Assembly (NCBI RefSeq): GCF_048544455.1
Contig: NC_133538.1
Coordinates: forward strand, 455,031,311 to 455,095,310
Length of the DNA stretch: 64,000 nucleotides
DNA from: Silene latifolia
Taxonomy: Eukaryota > Streptophyta > Magnoliopsida > Caryophyllales > Caryophyllaceae
Direction of reading: 5' to 3'
Made by a program: the position numbers and the translations under genes
The notes under the pieces: generated by a model
The model's input: only the letters and a program-made list of their open reading frames with translations
Databases searched by the model: none
Told to the model about the DNA's origin: nothing
In this document: positions 1 to 10,740 of the stretch, piece by piece
How positions within the stretch are numbered: position 1 is the stretch's first letter
Layout of the letters: each line of letters begins with the position of its first letter

Positions 1-672
1 TACGGTTTCTATTTTTGTATTTTGCATTGGTTGATCCCTTACTTAACTGCTTCACATGATTCGGATTCTAATCTCATATCTATGTTGTAATTCCTTGAAA
101 TGCGTACTTTTTCATAAATGACCGTATTCTTATCTTTCAAATTATTCAATGGTCTCACGTGAAAAGTTGAATCTTTAGTATGCTAATGTTGGCCTATCTT
201 GTTCCATTTCAATTATTTGCCATGTTTATATATAAACTTGATATTCTCATCTTTTGTATGTATCTTATATGACTTACATGTTTTAGTTCCTTGTTATGTT
301 CGTTTTGACATATTGTGGCTGGGAGAACCTTGACTTACTCCCCACTGACTGTGGCGTTCATGTTTACATGAATGACAGGTATTAGTTGGTGCTTCTATGG
401 GGTGAAGACATGTGTGAGCTAGCGAGCACTTTGGCTATTAGTTGGTTTATTAGTATTGCTTAGATTTACCTTTTATTGTTTTGTCATTCGAGGGATATAT
501 TTTCCCTCACCTTGACTATCACGTTTGTATAATTTAAACTTTATTTCCGCATTTGTTATTTATGTTTTGGATTTTAATGAATCCGCACTTTAATTTTTAA
601 AAGCTTCAAAAATTTCCTAATTTCCGCTTGAATTCATAAGTTATATTTTCCGCTTTATCCCGGGGTGTCACA
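1..672 (+). repeat. E1 5' LTR, 3'-terminal part only
   Basis: This matches 5903-6576 almost base for base and ends in GGTGTCACA directly before the primer site. The missing upstream part of the LTR (about 2.8 kb, judged from the 3' copy) lies before the window. Confidence 0.9.
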
Positions 673-674
673 GT

Positions 675-686
675 TGGTATCAGAGC
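675..686 (+). promoter_or_regulatory. E1 primer-binding site (tRNA-iMet type)
   Basis: The sequence tggtatcagagc, complementary to the 3' end of plant initiator methionine tRNA, starts two bases after the LTR end. It marks the start of minus-strand DNA synthesis. Confidence 0.9.
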
Positions 687-3065
687 CTATGTTGCTCCCG
701 ACGCACACACGTGTACCCCAAATTTAAATTTGAACTTGACCTTAAATAATGAATGAGAGATGGGTAGAAATAAGGACCTAAGTTGGTAGTCTCTTTGTGT
801 ATGCTTCGTGGTAGGTTCTAACATATTTGTTGATTGTCATTTAATAATTGTTGTGCCCTTGGATCAATAACCGTAAACCTACCAACGCGAAGATCAAGAT
901 TTGGCGCCTATTGCCGAAAATTGAAGATTTGTTTAACCTTTGAAGAATGCTTCTACTTCCTCGAAGATGTTTCTCATTCTTTGTGTATCTTGCCTTATTC
1001 TTTATCTCTTGGTGCCTATCCTTCTTCTAAACTCTCTTCTCCTCTTCTTTGGAAGTTACTCTTGTACCCTCTCAACTTGTCCTTTGATCCTTGCTAATCC
1101 TCCCTTAACACCTTTTGATAGTTCTCTTTCTTTTGTGGGATGTTAACCTTGGTTGGATAACTTGGATTTGTGGAGTTTGTTTGTGGTTGACCTATAATCC
1201 TAGCTTTGAGAGGTTGTGATGTTAGAAAGACTTAGCTAGTGTAGTAGGACATACCTAGATGTTTCTTAGTTGCTTGACATGAAGTGAGTGTGCGTGATTA
1301 ATGGAATTATTAGTGTTGTAAAGAGTGAGTTGCCTATGTTACTAAAGTTATGGAACTTGGCCTTGTTGTTTATACTTGGAAGTTTGAGTTGAGCTCAATA
1401 TTAGCATAGTCCGTATACCTTTGTGAGTGTTGTGATGATTGCATAAGAACCATGTTAGGCAAGAGTTGTTGTTGGTTTTGGAATCACATTTAGGCTTTCA
1501 CTTGACGATAATGAGGATTAATAGCCAGAGTTCTTTGGGATGTAATTATAAGTTAGGATCGATAGATGCTCAACTCAGATGAGTTAGATGTTTTGGATGG
1601 TTGTCTTGTAGATCAGAAAATGTCACCGTTTAGGCTTTAGGTTTCAAGAGTATAACAAGATCTCCTTAGGATGATAGAATGTGCAGAGAACTTTTAAACT
1701 TGGATTTTTGATTGATGGTTTACCATTTTGAGAAACTCATAGTTGACACTAGTTGGATATGGGTGTAGCTTTGTTAGAAGCTTTGACCTTGATCTCGTGG
1801 ACGATGTTGGTAGATGTGTTAGGATTTGGAGTGGTGAAAACACACTTATTGTGAAATACCTTGTTTCATGGAATGACTTAGGATGGAGTAACATAAGTGT
1901 TTTGAGGAAATCCTTGAGAGTGTTGTGGTTATAACTTTTGTTGTTAGGAAGTTTTCGGAACCGTTTAGGATTATGTGGTTATGTGAGATCTGAGTATTTG
2001 GCGTTTCCTTGTTGTCTAATCTCCCTTTTTCTTTGACCATAAGCGTTACCGTTCATACCTCTCTTCCCCGCTTCGTTGTGCTCCTCCTTTAAGTTTGATA
2101 CTCGTAACCTATAAAACTCTACCTTTAACATCCTTGTTGACCTGACTTCGAGTCTTACCCCTAGGATGTTCGTCATAGGTCTTTTGTTGGTTAAGTTTGA
2201 ATTCTGCAACCGTACTTGGTAGTTATGTTCTCTAAGTTGTTTTTCAATTTGTACAATTTTTTTTTTTTAACATTTCAAGCTATCATTTTTTTTGGTTTGT
2301 TGTTAAAACTTTGTGTTACTTTTACAAAACTTTACCTATTTTAAAGGTTTGAAGATGAAAATTTGATTTAATCCTATTTTGTTCTTTGAGTATAGATTTC
2401 TTTATCTTGATTTTGATTGCTATGCCCGAGTTACTTTTAATTTTGCTCAAGTTCTAAATGACTTTGATTTATTTATGATTTACTTGTCAAAGTTTAATGT
2501 TATAATTTCAAGAATTTGACTTCTTTTAAAGTTTAAGATTGAATCTTTTAATTTTCATTTGGCTCGTGCAAAAGAAAATTTGAGTGGATTATCTTTTTCT
2601 TTTGGTTTTAACGTTGATGGATGTTAGGACTCGTTATTAAGGCGTCTAATAACTTGCCCTACGCTTGTCGGCGAATGATTTTTGTTTGAAATTTGTCTTT
2701 GACTTGGAAAGTTAGCGTTCTTGTGTGGACAACAAGAGCAATTTCGTTCCATGAATGAGATTTATACTTTTGAAAACTCTTCATTATTGTTTTTGATAGT
2801 ATTTTGATTTTCGATTTATACAAATGATTTGCTTTTTGACATTATCTTTGATTTGGAATGTGATGTTCTTGAATGCGCAACGAGAGCACTTTCATTCCTT
2901 TGATGAGAATCTGGTTCTGTCAGAAAATTTTATTTGAAACTTTGAAAGAATTTAAATTCTTACTATTTGTAACCTTTTAATGTTTTGGGTTACCAATTTC
3001 AAAGGTCCAGCTTTCTTTTTATAACCTTTCATTTCTACTTTCAAGTTTCGAGGACGAAACTTTTT

Positions 3066-3080
3066 AAAAGATGGGGTGAT
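3066..3080 (+). promoter_or_regulatory. E1 polypurine tract
   Basis: A purine-rich run (aaaagatggggtgat) lies immediately before the LTR start TGTAACACC, the expected position for plus-strand priming. It follows a 'cgaggacgaaac' stretch of a kind often found upstream of the PPT in plant Ty3/gypsy elements. Confidence 0.8.
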
Positions 3081-6000
3081 TGTAACACCCGCAAATTTCT
3101 CATTTCGACATTTATAATTAATTTAACCATTCTAATACTTTACTTTATATTTCTAAATTATTTGATTTAATTAACTTCATTTTAAACGTGATTTATATAT
3201 AAGTAATGTTGTAAAGCTTAATTTATATAAAAATACGTATTATAGTCGGATATTAATAATAGGTGAAAATAATAATAATATTTCCGTCTTATGTTAACGT
3301 TTAGCAAAGATCGTCGCATTTCTCTTATAAAGCCACTTCTTTTCGAACCAACCCGATTCCGACAACACAACTAACTTAAATATTATTATTATTATTATTA
3401 TTGTTGATGTACCCGTCCCCACCCCCGTCACTTTCCCCTTTTCATTTCGTCCTTTCCTCTTTCGATCTATCAACAACAACAGCAGCCAACAACCAGTGAA
3501 CCACAACACTCGCCATTTTCGTCACCCCCAACCTCAGATCCCGCCTCCATTCTCAACCAAATTTGATAAGTTTTACACCAATAGCTTCCTTTCCTCGTCC
3601 TCCTTCTTTATATGTAAAAAAGAGCCAAGCTTTCGTCCTATTTCAATTCGGCCGCCTTACAAAGGATTCGGATTTTGGGTTAATTTCTTCTGTTTTTGGG
3701 TTTCGTGTCATCCTTGGGCGACTTCTGTGGCGTTTAGGAGAGCAAAAAAAGGTAACGGTGATAGGTTACTCGACAAATGTCGAAATTTCCGTCTTTTGTG
3801 TCATTTTATATGCTCTAGTTTGATAAAGTTTAATCCTTTATGTTTTTCTCAATTGTGTGATAATTCCCGTCTTCGATAATGGTATATGACTTAAATGCTA
3901 CGGAGTACATGTTAGTATATCCTGCTTTACTATCCTTGTGAGATTATAGTTACATTTGGATCATGATGCTGCTAAGTGCTACCACTATATATATCAAAGC
4001 TATTGAGTGGTATTTTTTTTAGTGGGGTTATATACTTTAAAGCCTCACTGAATTTTCAAAATTATCGGTCATATTTTTCCATCATGTCTGCACATTAATA
4101 ATAATGATTCCAACTCACTCTTTTACCCTAATGTTTGAATTAAGTTGTTTTATTTATGCGCTCTTAACTTAGATTGGTTTAGTACGAGTTGTGTGGTCTT
4201 CGGGACCGATTTAAAGTGTAAATTGGGACTATTTGGTGGTCAATATGAAACGGCTTACTTCTCTGTTTTGGGAATGGTTTCATGGAGGATTTGAGTGCCG
4301 ATATTGAGCTGGTTTAAGACGGAAATGGGACTACTTTGGGGATGGTTGTATACAACATTTTGGGACTGTTTTGAGTCACTGTGTGCAGGTTACTCATGGA
4401 CTGTATAATGCTATTGTGGGACTATTTTTGAGACTTTTTGGAACGATTTCTCGCTGTTTTGAGGTAGTCTTTGCAGGTACTTTAGGACAGTTTTGGGGAC
4501 GGGTTGTATGCCTTTCTAGGATTGTTTTGGGACTGTTTTAGATAGCTTAGTTCGGTCACTTTCAGATCATATTGGGATTGTTTTGGAGTTGTTTTGGAGT
4601 CATGTTGCAGGCTGGTCGGTCAGTGGCGACCTGTTTTGCAAGGGCCTGCCTGGCCTCGGCAGGGGCTGGCTGGGCACGGGACCATGGCTGGCCAGTCGCG
4701 GCCTTGGTCATGGCTGGTTGTTTGGGGTCGTGAAAGGGGCTGTCCAAGTGGCTCCTTGAGTCGTGGTCATAGCTTCTTTTGGCGCCTAGTCGGGTATTGC
4801 TGATAAAAGTAGTTTGTCTGAAGGGTCTGAATTGACTCACTAACTGGGAAATATATGAGTGAGATTAAGGTTAATGTGGCATTTGTTTCTTGTAAGAGTT
4901 TAGTCTCATTTGAAACCTGGATTTTACCATATTAAAATCTCACGTAAAATCCATCTATACTACAAGTCTCTAAAATTCAAGATAATAGTCTAAGATTAGT
5001 TATATGTTTAGTTTCCGTCTCGTGTTTTATATAACGTAATTAGTTAAATATCATTTATTTTTATATTCTTCTCACATGGTTTATACTTGTGGAATACATT
5101 CACTATTATCTCATGTGTATATGAAATGACATGTTCCCTTTTAATATGAACGCCATTGTGAGTAGTAAATGGTTTTCCTACATTTGAGTTATTTATAATC
5201 AAATTCTTGTTTTGCTTACCTTAAATGGTCCATTTCCACCTAGCTACATTTTTATCCAAGTGACAAATATTGAAGAAATGGGTTATTTATTCATGATTAT
5301 GATTTGGCATGAAATGTCTCACTTGGATTATCATCGGTTCATTACATGTAGTAGTCTCTTTCCAAGTTGATTCGTATCGCTTGGTTGAGTCGTATTCTTG
5401 ATAATGCCTTAAAGCTATACCGTATTTCTTGACTTATCATTACGCCTCTTTCGGACTGTCCTGCCGATTGTGGGTTTAGCTCATATCTTCCGCCTCTTTC
5501 GGACTGTCCTGCCGATTGTGGGTTCTCGATTTCCGATCTGTCTTCGAGTCTTGGATGCGGACTGTTCTGCTGCATGTCGAATCGGGAACTGTGCTTTCCC
5601 GAGAGTCTGGCCAGATTTAGACTAGGACTGAGTCTTGGGAGTACCATTGTCGTCCTACCAGGGGAATTATATATTGATATATAAGTAGTAAAGTTCTTGC
5701 TTGGTTATAGATATTGGTATTTGTCTGTTTGTCTTGGTCCTATCGGACACTAGGGGTGAGCTATAAGCCCTCTAGTTGCGATATGATCGTCGGGATTGAT
5801 GTTCCCATCCGTTCTTATGGTGAGATGCAAGCCATAAGTATGAATGTGACATTAGTGGCCACGTCCAGTGCAATGTTTGCTAAGTGGTTTTCCAAATAAT
5901 GGCTACGGTTTCTATTTTTGTATTTTGCATTGGTTGATCCCTTACTTAACTACTTCACATGATTCGGATTCTAATCTCATATCTATGTTGTAATTCCTTG

Positions 6001-6576
6001 AAATGCGTACTTTTTCATAAATGACCGTATTCTTATCTTTCAAATTATTCAATGGTCTCACGTGAAAAGTTGAATCTTTAGTATGCTAATGTTGGCCTAT
6101 CTTGTTCCATTTCAATTATTTGCCATGTTTATATATAAACTTGATATTCTCATCATTTGTATGTATCTTATATGACTTACATGTTTTAGTTCCTTGTTAT
6201 GTTCGTTTTGACATATTGTGGCTGGGAGAACCTTGAGTTACTCCCCACTGACTGTGGCGTTCATGTTTACATGAATGACAGGTATTAGTTGGTGCTTCTA
6301 TGGGGTGAAGACATGTGTGAGCTAGCGAGCACTTTGGCCTATTAGTTGGTTTATTAGTATTGCTTAGATTTACCTTTTATTGTTTTGTCATTCGAGGGAT
6401 ATATTTTCCCTCACCTTGACTATCACGTTTTTATAATTTAAACTTTATTTCCGCATTTTTTATTTATGTTTTGGATTTTAATGAATCCGCACTTTAATTT
6501 TTAAAAGCTTCAAAAATTTCCTAATTTCCGCTTGAATTCATAAGTTATATTTTCCGCTTTATCGCGGGGTGTCACA
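3081..6576 (+). repeat. E1 3' LTR (about 3.5 kb)
   Basis: It begins TGTAACACC and ends GGTGTCACA. Its last 674 bases equal the window start. Within it are a (TTA)n run near 3381-3402, a GC-rich stretch at 4604-4790 with repeated GGCTGG words, and a 48-bp tandem duplication at 5443-5524. Several blocks (around 3735-3860, 5023-5105, 5741-5860, 6185-6330) are clearly similar to parts of the E2 LTR, so the two families share ancestry in the LTR body. Confidence 0.9.
5443..5524 (+). repeat. 48-bp tandem duplication in E1 LTR
   Basis: Two copies of a 48-bp period starting at 5443 and 5491 share the core ttcggactgtcctgccgatt; the second copy is incomplete. Confidence 0.85.
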
Positions 6577-6812
6577 TAGTGGATGTTATAATTCGGAAAT
6601 TTTGGAAAGAGAAAGTACGAAAAGTAAGAAAGTAATGAGGTTTGAACAAAAACTTTGGGATGAGTGTAATGTTATGAAAGAGCGTATACGGTTGATAGAC
6701 ATGTGAGGTGCGAGAGAGTGCGTGAGAATCGGTGATGAGCCTTGAAGAGACTTGAGGAAAGGAGAGAGTGAGGTGAACTTTGGGGACGAAGTTAATTTTA
6801 AGGAGGGAAGAT
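6577..6812 (+). other. E2 interior tail and polypurine tract
   Basis: This purine-rich, non-coding stretch ends in 'ggggacgaagttaatttt' followed by aaggagggaagat and then the LTR. The layout matches the 3' end of plant Ty3/gypsy elements. Confidence 0.65.
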
Positions 6813-7097
6813 TGTAATACCTCGTAGTTTCTAAGGCGTTCACTCGACTGAGTAGACTGAGTGGACCGAGTATAACCAATACTAGACTTAGTGGAGTTGT
6901 TATAATGTCCGCTTATAGAAGGGTCATCTTCAAACTGTCATAACTTGAGATCTAGATATGTTATTGATGTGATTCTAATTGGAGGTGATAGCTTGTTCTC
7001 TTACGATTCCAACAGTAGGTCACAGCCAAAAATGACCAAGAAACGAGTGAGATATGACTGTTTTACGAAAACTGGTCATTACTGAGAACTGTGTTGT

Positions 7098-7190
7098 ACT
7101 CGACCGAGTGAGAGTCACTCGAACCAGTGGAGTGTCACTCGACTGGGTGTTTGGCACTCGACCGAGTGGACTCGGTACTCGGTCGAGTGC
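7098..7190. repeat. ACTCGACCGAGT near-palindrome cluster in E2 LTR
   Basis: Four to five copies of ACTCGACCGAGTG or near variants (actcgactgggtg, actcggtcgagtg) lie within about 90 bp. Related words (cactcgactgagtag, gtggaccgagta) also occur at 6839-6880 near the LTR start. Compare the ACTCGATCGAGT clusters in the Athila-like element. Confidence 0.85.
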
Positions 7191-8619
7191 ATGCTGGTCA
7201 GACGGTTTTTAAACCCGCAGACCCTCTTTCTTCTATTTCATTTCTATCTTCTTCCTTATCACTCTAAACGCTCTCCCTTCTCTCTAAAACCCTCACGAAC
7301 ACCATATTAGGGAATTCAAGCTTATATTAGTGGATCGCTCACTTTCCTCCTTCCTTCCTCTTGATTTGTAAGTATAGATCTACCCTTTTTATTTAGTATG
7401 AATCCTAGAAATTAGGGGTTTTGTTATGGGTTGTTAATTAGTAATTAGTATATGTTAAATGGGTAATTAATGGGTAATAATAAATGGTTTTGTATTGTAT
7501 AATAGATTAGGATGTATTATGATAGTTATTATGTGATTATTGTAGGATGAGACGGTTTTATGACATGGATTCATGTTGTCTTGGATTAGCTTATGGAGTA
7601 TGCTAAAAGGTAGGTTAATCCTACTCGGTTTCAATAATGTGTGTGCATATTTCATGTCTTTTCCGTCATTTGCATCTTAAGAGCCGGATTTTTACCATAT
7701 GGAAATGTTGTGGATTTTGGTGAGTCTTTTATTTTGTTGGGATTATATCGTGTCATGTGGTTAATTGGTATTCATGATCTGTGAGAAAAAGGTAATTAAT
7801 TGGTAAGAGTTATACATAATCATTAAGAGACGAGCATATTGGCATATTGTGATGCATTTAACGATTTTTGTGATGGTTGATAATTGTTGGTGGTGATTAT
7901 TGTTGTTGAGGAGATGTAAGACGGTTGGGGGACCGTCTTACGCTTGAGTCGTCTCTTGGAGCTTCCCACTCCAAGAGGGATGTGCACATTAAGGGCTTGA
8001 GTTTAGAGGGACGCATGTGGTTGAGACACGACGTCTGGCAGGGGATCCAGTTGGCTTCTTTATCCCGTTTTCTTGCTCTTTCATGAAGGATTTGAAGACC
8101 CGGAGTGAGACTCGTGCCATGTGGACCATTTATTCGAAGAACAAGGAGCGTTTATGGTAGCGGTGATAGGTTACTCGACAAAGTGTCGGAATTTCGTCTT
8201 ATATGTTGTTTTTCATGTTCTTATGTGTTAAAGATTGGTTCTTTATGCTTTTCTCACTTGTATGCTTGAATTTATCATGTCAAATCCCGTCTTAAACTGT
8301 GTCCTCACTAGTGGCGAAATATAGCTCAATGGACATGAAACGGAAAGAATACGTACCAAATTGCTTGGTTTCTAGCTTTGGGGTAGGTTAAATACGTGGA
8401 ATGCCAAATGCCTTTTTAGGTGGCCAAGTAATCCTTGTTAATTGTTATTCCAAATTTTGTTTTATGAATCATAATAACAATAATCAAGGGTAACTAATCA
8501 ATCTTTTACATCATGTAATTATAAGAAAAGGTGATGCTAATACCAGCGATAAGGATACCTTTTCTTATAGTCGATTAATGAAATGAGTACAACACAAGTA
8601 TACGTGTAACACGTGAATA

Positions 8620-9370
8620 CATGGGACTACTCTGAGACGTTTTGAGCCCATTTTTTGTCTACGGTTGGTTGGTAGTTCGAGCCAACCCTCTTACTTCCAT
8701 CTCAAGTATTTATCCAAGTATGATATGGGTCCATTGTATGGTTAATTTCCGCCTTATACCATGCTTAAAAACTTGTCTTTAGACAGACGCAAAACTGGAA
8801 ATTGAAAAGTGAAACAGGGGACTGTTTTGGGTGTTTTTGGACGCGATTTGTGAGCTGAATTTGTTGTTGGTTCGAGTCAATTTGATTGCTCACGTCTTCT
8901 GTGCATATACATGAATGAATATGGTCTTTTTTTTGGATGAATTCGGCCTTTTAACATGCTTAAAAACTTGTCTTAAGACGGCCTCATGAATTTGCTAGAA
9001 AAACCATGTATATATAAGTTTATGATGAGTGACTTTTGTGGACTGTTTTTGAGTCGATCCCATGGATGATTTGAACCAAATAGTTGATTCCTTCCTCCTT
9101 TGTATATCCAAGTATGTAATGGGTTGGTGGTATGTGAGAAATTTCACCCTTTTCAAGCTTAAAATTTCGTCTTAAGACGGTCACAAAAAAACTTTATAAA
9201 TCGTGAAAATGGACTTTGTCGAGCATTTATCGCGGGCTGCTTTGATAGGTTTCTTTATAATTAATTGAACCAACTTTCTTGCTATTGACTCAAGTACATA
9301 TAAATGTTTGGATTGGGTCTTTTGTTTGGGTGAAATGCGTCTTGATTTGGCCTAGGAAATCGTCCTAAGA
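8620..9370. repeat. Degenerate tandem repeat of about 196 bp in E2 LTR
   Basis: The block 'cttaaaaacttgtctt(a/t)agac' recurs at about 8764, 8960 and 9159, with a weaker copy near 9350, each preceded by a 'ggactgttttgag'-like stretch and a 'tatccaagtatg'-like stretch. About four diverged units. Confidence 0.65.
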
Positions 9371-9804
9371 AGGCTAGACAAGAAGGAAGCACTGCGTTTT
9401 TCTTTTGTTTTGGCTGCATTGTTAGCTGCTTTTGTTTGTACAGGGGCTGTGGCAGGCCTTGCAGGCCGTGGCTGAGCCTATCGGGTATGCAGCCAGACCG
9501 TGGCTGGGCAGGTGCCGATCATGGCTAAGCCGTAGCCTTGGTTAGATTAATTTTTGGCCGCGAAATGCATTTATTTGGGCTTGATTTATTTAAATTCCGT
9601 CTCGTGTTTTATATAACGTAATTCGTTATATATCTTTCATTTATATATTTTTCTCTCATGATTTATAATTGTGGAATTCATTGTTTAATTATTTCGTTTA
9701 TATACGAAATGACGTGTTTTCATTATAATATGCATCCAATTCAATTATTTTTTCTTTGTAAGCTACTAAACATTTTCCCGTCTCAAGTATACATATGAAA
9801 TCCT

Positions 9805-9960
9805 CGTGTTTACATGAATAATTTGTTGGGTTTTACATGATTAATTTGTTGGGATCCACATGATTAAATGGCTGGGCTTTACATGATTAACTTGTTGGAT
9901 ATCACATGTTTCAATTGTTGGGCTTGACATGTTTTATTTGTCGGGCCAAACTTATATTTT
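9805..9960. repeat. Short tandem repeat (about 26 bp) in E2 LTR
   Basis: About six imperfect copies of 'acatgattaatttgttggg' follow one another. Confidence 0.8.
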
Positions 9961-10329
9961 GAAGTGGGCTCATGAATGAGTCACTTGTGCTTGTTTCCAT
10001 GTTTTGCCGTAAATTTCACATAACGTAAATTATTCATTACCGCTTGTTATATTTTATTTAACCGGTATGTTAAATTATGAAGTGGAATATTTATTAATAT
10101 AATACAAGTATGAAATATTTATTATAAATAATTACTTGTGAGGGGTCGTATTCTTGATAATGCCTTGTATTGTTCGGTTGTGAGAGTCTTTCTCCTATCG
10201 GATACTAGAGGTGAGCTATAAGCCCTCTAGTTGAGATATGATCATCGGGATTGATGTTCCCATCTGTACTTATGGTGAGATGCAAGTCATAAGTATGAAT
10301 GTGACATTAGTAATCCCATCCCATATACT

Positions 10330-10740
10330 TTATATGTTGTGCCTCAGACATGTTTTAAAAGTAACCTCTCAGTCGGGTACTTGTTGGTAGTATTTGGACA
10401 TGTTTTAAAGGTAATCACTGAGCCAGATACTTTATATGTTGTGCCTCGGACATGTTTTAAAGGTAACCTCTGAGTCGGGCACTTGTTTGTAGTATTTGGA
10501 CATGTTTTAAAGGTAACCGCTGAGCCAGATACTTTATATGTTGTGCCTCGGACTTGTTTTAAAGGTAACCTCTCAGTCGGGTACTTGTTTGTAGTATTTG
10601 GACATGTTTTAAAGGTAACCGCTGAGCCAGATACTTTAGAGGTCGTACCTTGGACATGTTTTAAAGGTAACCGCTGAGCCAAGGTACTTAAGGATTTGTG
10701 TCTCGGACATGCTTTAAAGGTAGCCTCTGAGCCGGATGCT
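10330..10740. repeat. About 106-bp dimeric tandem repeat in E2 LTR
   Basis: Alternating half-units of about 53 bp each contain 'gacatgttttaaaggtaacc'. One half-unit is preceded by 'tatgttgtgcctcg', the other by 'gtagtatttg'. About three and a half dimers, with the last units diverged. Open reading frames across this block simply reflect the period. Confidence 0.9.

Larger units (their letters stand above)
673..3080 (+). other. E1 non-coding interior
   Basis: There are 2.4 kb between primer site and polypurine tract with only short chance ORFs. No zinc knuckle, protease, reverse transcriptase or integrase motif is visible in any frame. A degenerate duplication with about 150-bp spacing is seen near 2693-2760 and 2843-2912 (shared stretch around 'gcaacgagagcactttc'). 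The A/T-rich stretch 2220-3060 otherwise shows nothing I can name. Confidence 0.7.
1..6576 (+). mobile_element. E1: non-autonomous long-LTR retrotransposon (LARD-like), 5' end outside window
   Basis: The first 672 bases recur at about 5903-6576 with roughly seven differences by eye, so they are the end of a 5' LTR and the end of a 3' LTR. A tRNA-iMet primer site follows the first copy, and a purine-rich tract precedes the second LTR, whose start reads TGTAACACC and whose end reads GGTGTCACA. The LTR is about 3.5 kb and the interior only 2.4 kb without any gag or pol similarity that I can see. This is the architecture of a large retrotransposon derivative, mobilised in trans by an autonomous partner (inference). 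The PPT style and LTR ends resemble Ty3/gypsy elements. High LTR identity implies recent insertion. The right flank (from 6577) is the tail of E2, so E1 appears to have inserted into E2; its left target duplication lies outside the window. Confidence 0.85.

Noticed and set aside
3496..3879. 127-residue ORF in the E1 LTR that might be a host gene
   Set aside because: It lies inside the LTR, has low-complexity composition and no domain; the related E2 LTR does not conserve it.
1..6576. Assignment of E1 to the Silene Retand family
   Set aside because: A long LTR and an internal duplication fit loosely, but without a database comparison the name would be a guess.
10344..10682. ORF with repeating peptide on the minus strand (and its plus-strand partner)
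   Set aside because: It is a by-product of the 53/106-bp tandem repeat; the period happens to keep a frame open on both strands.
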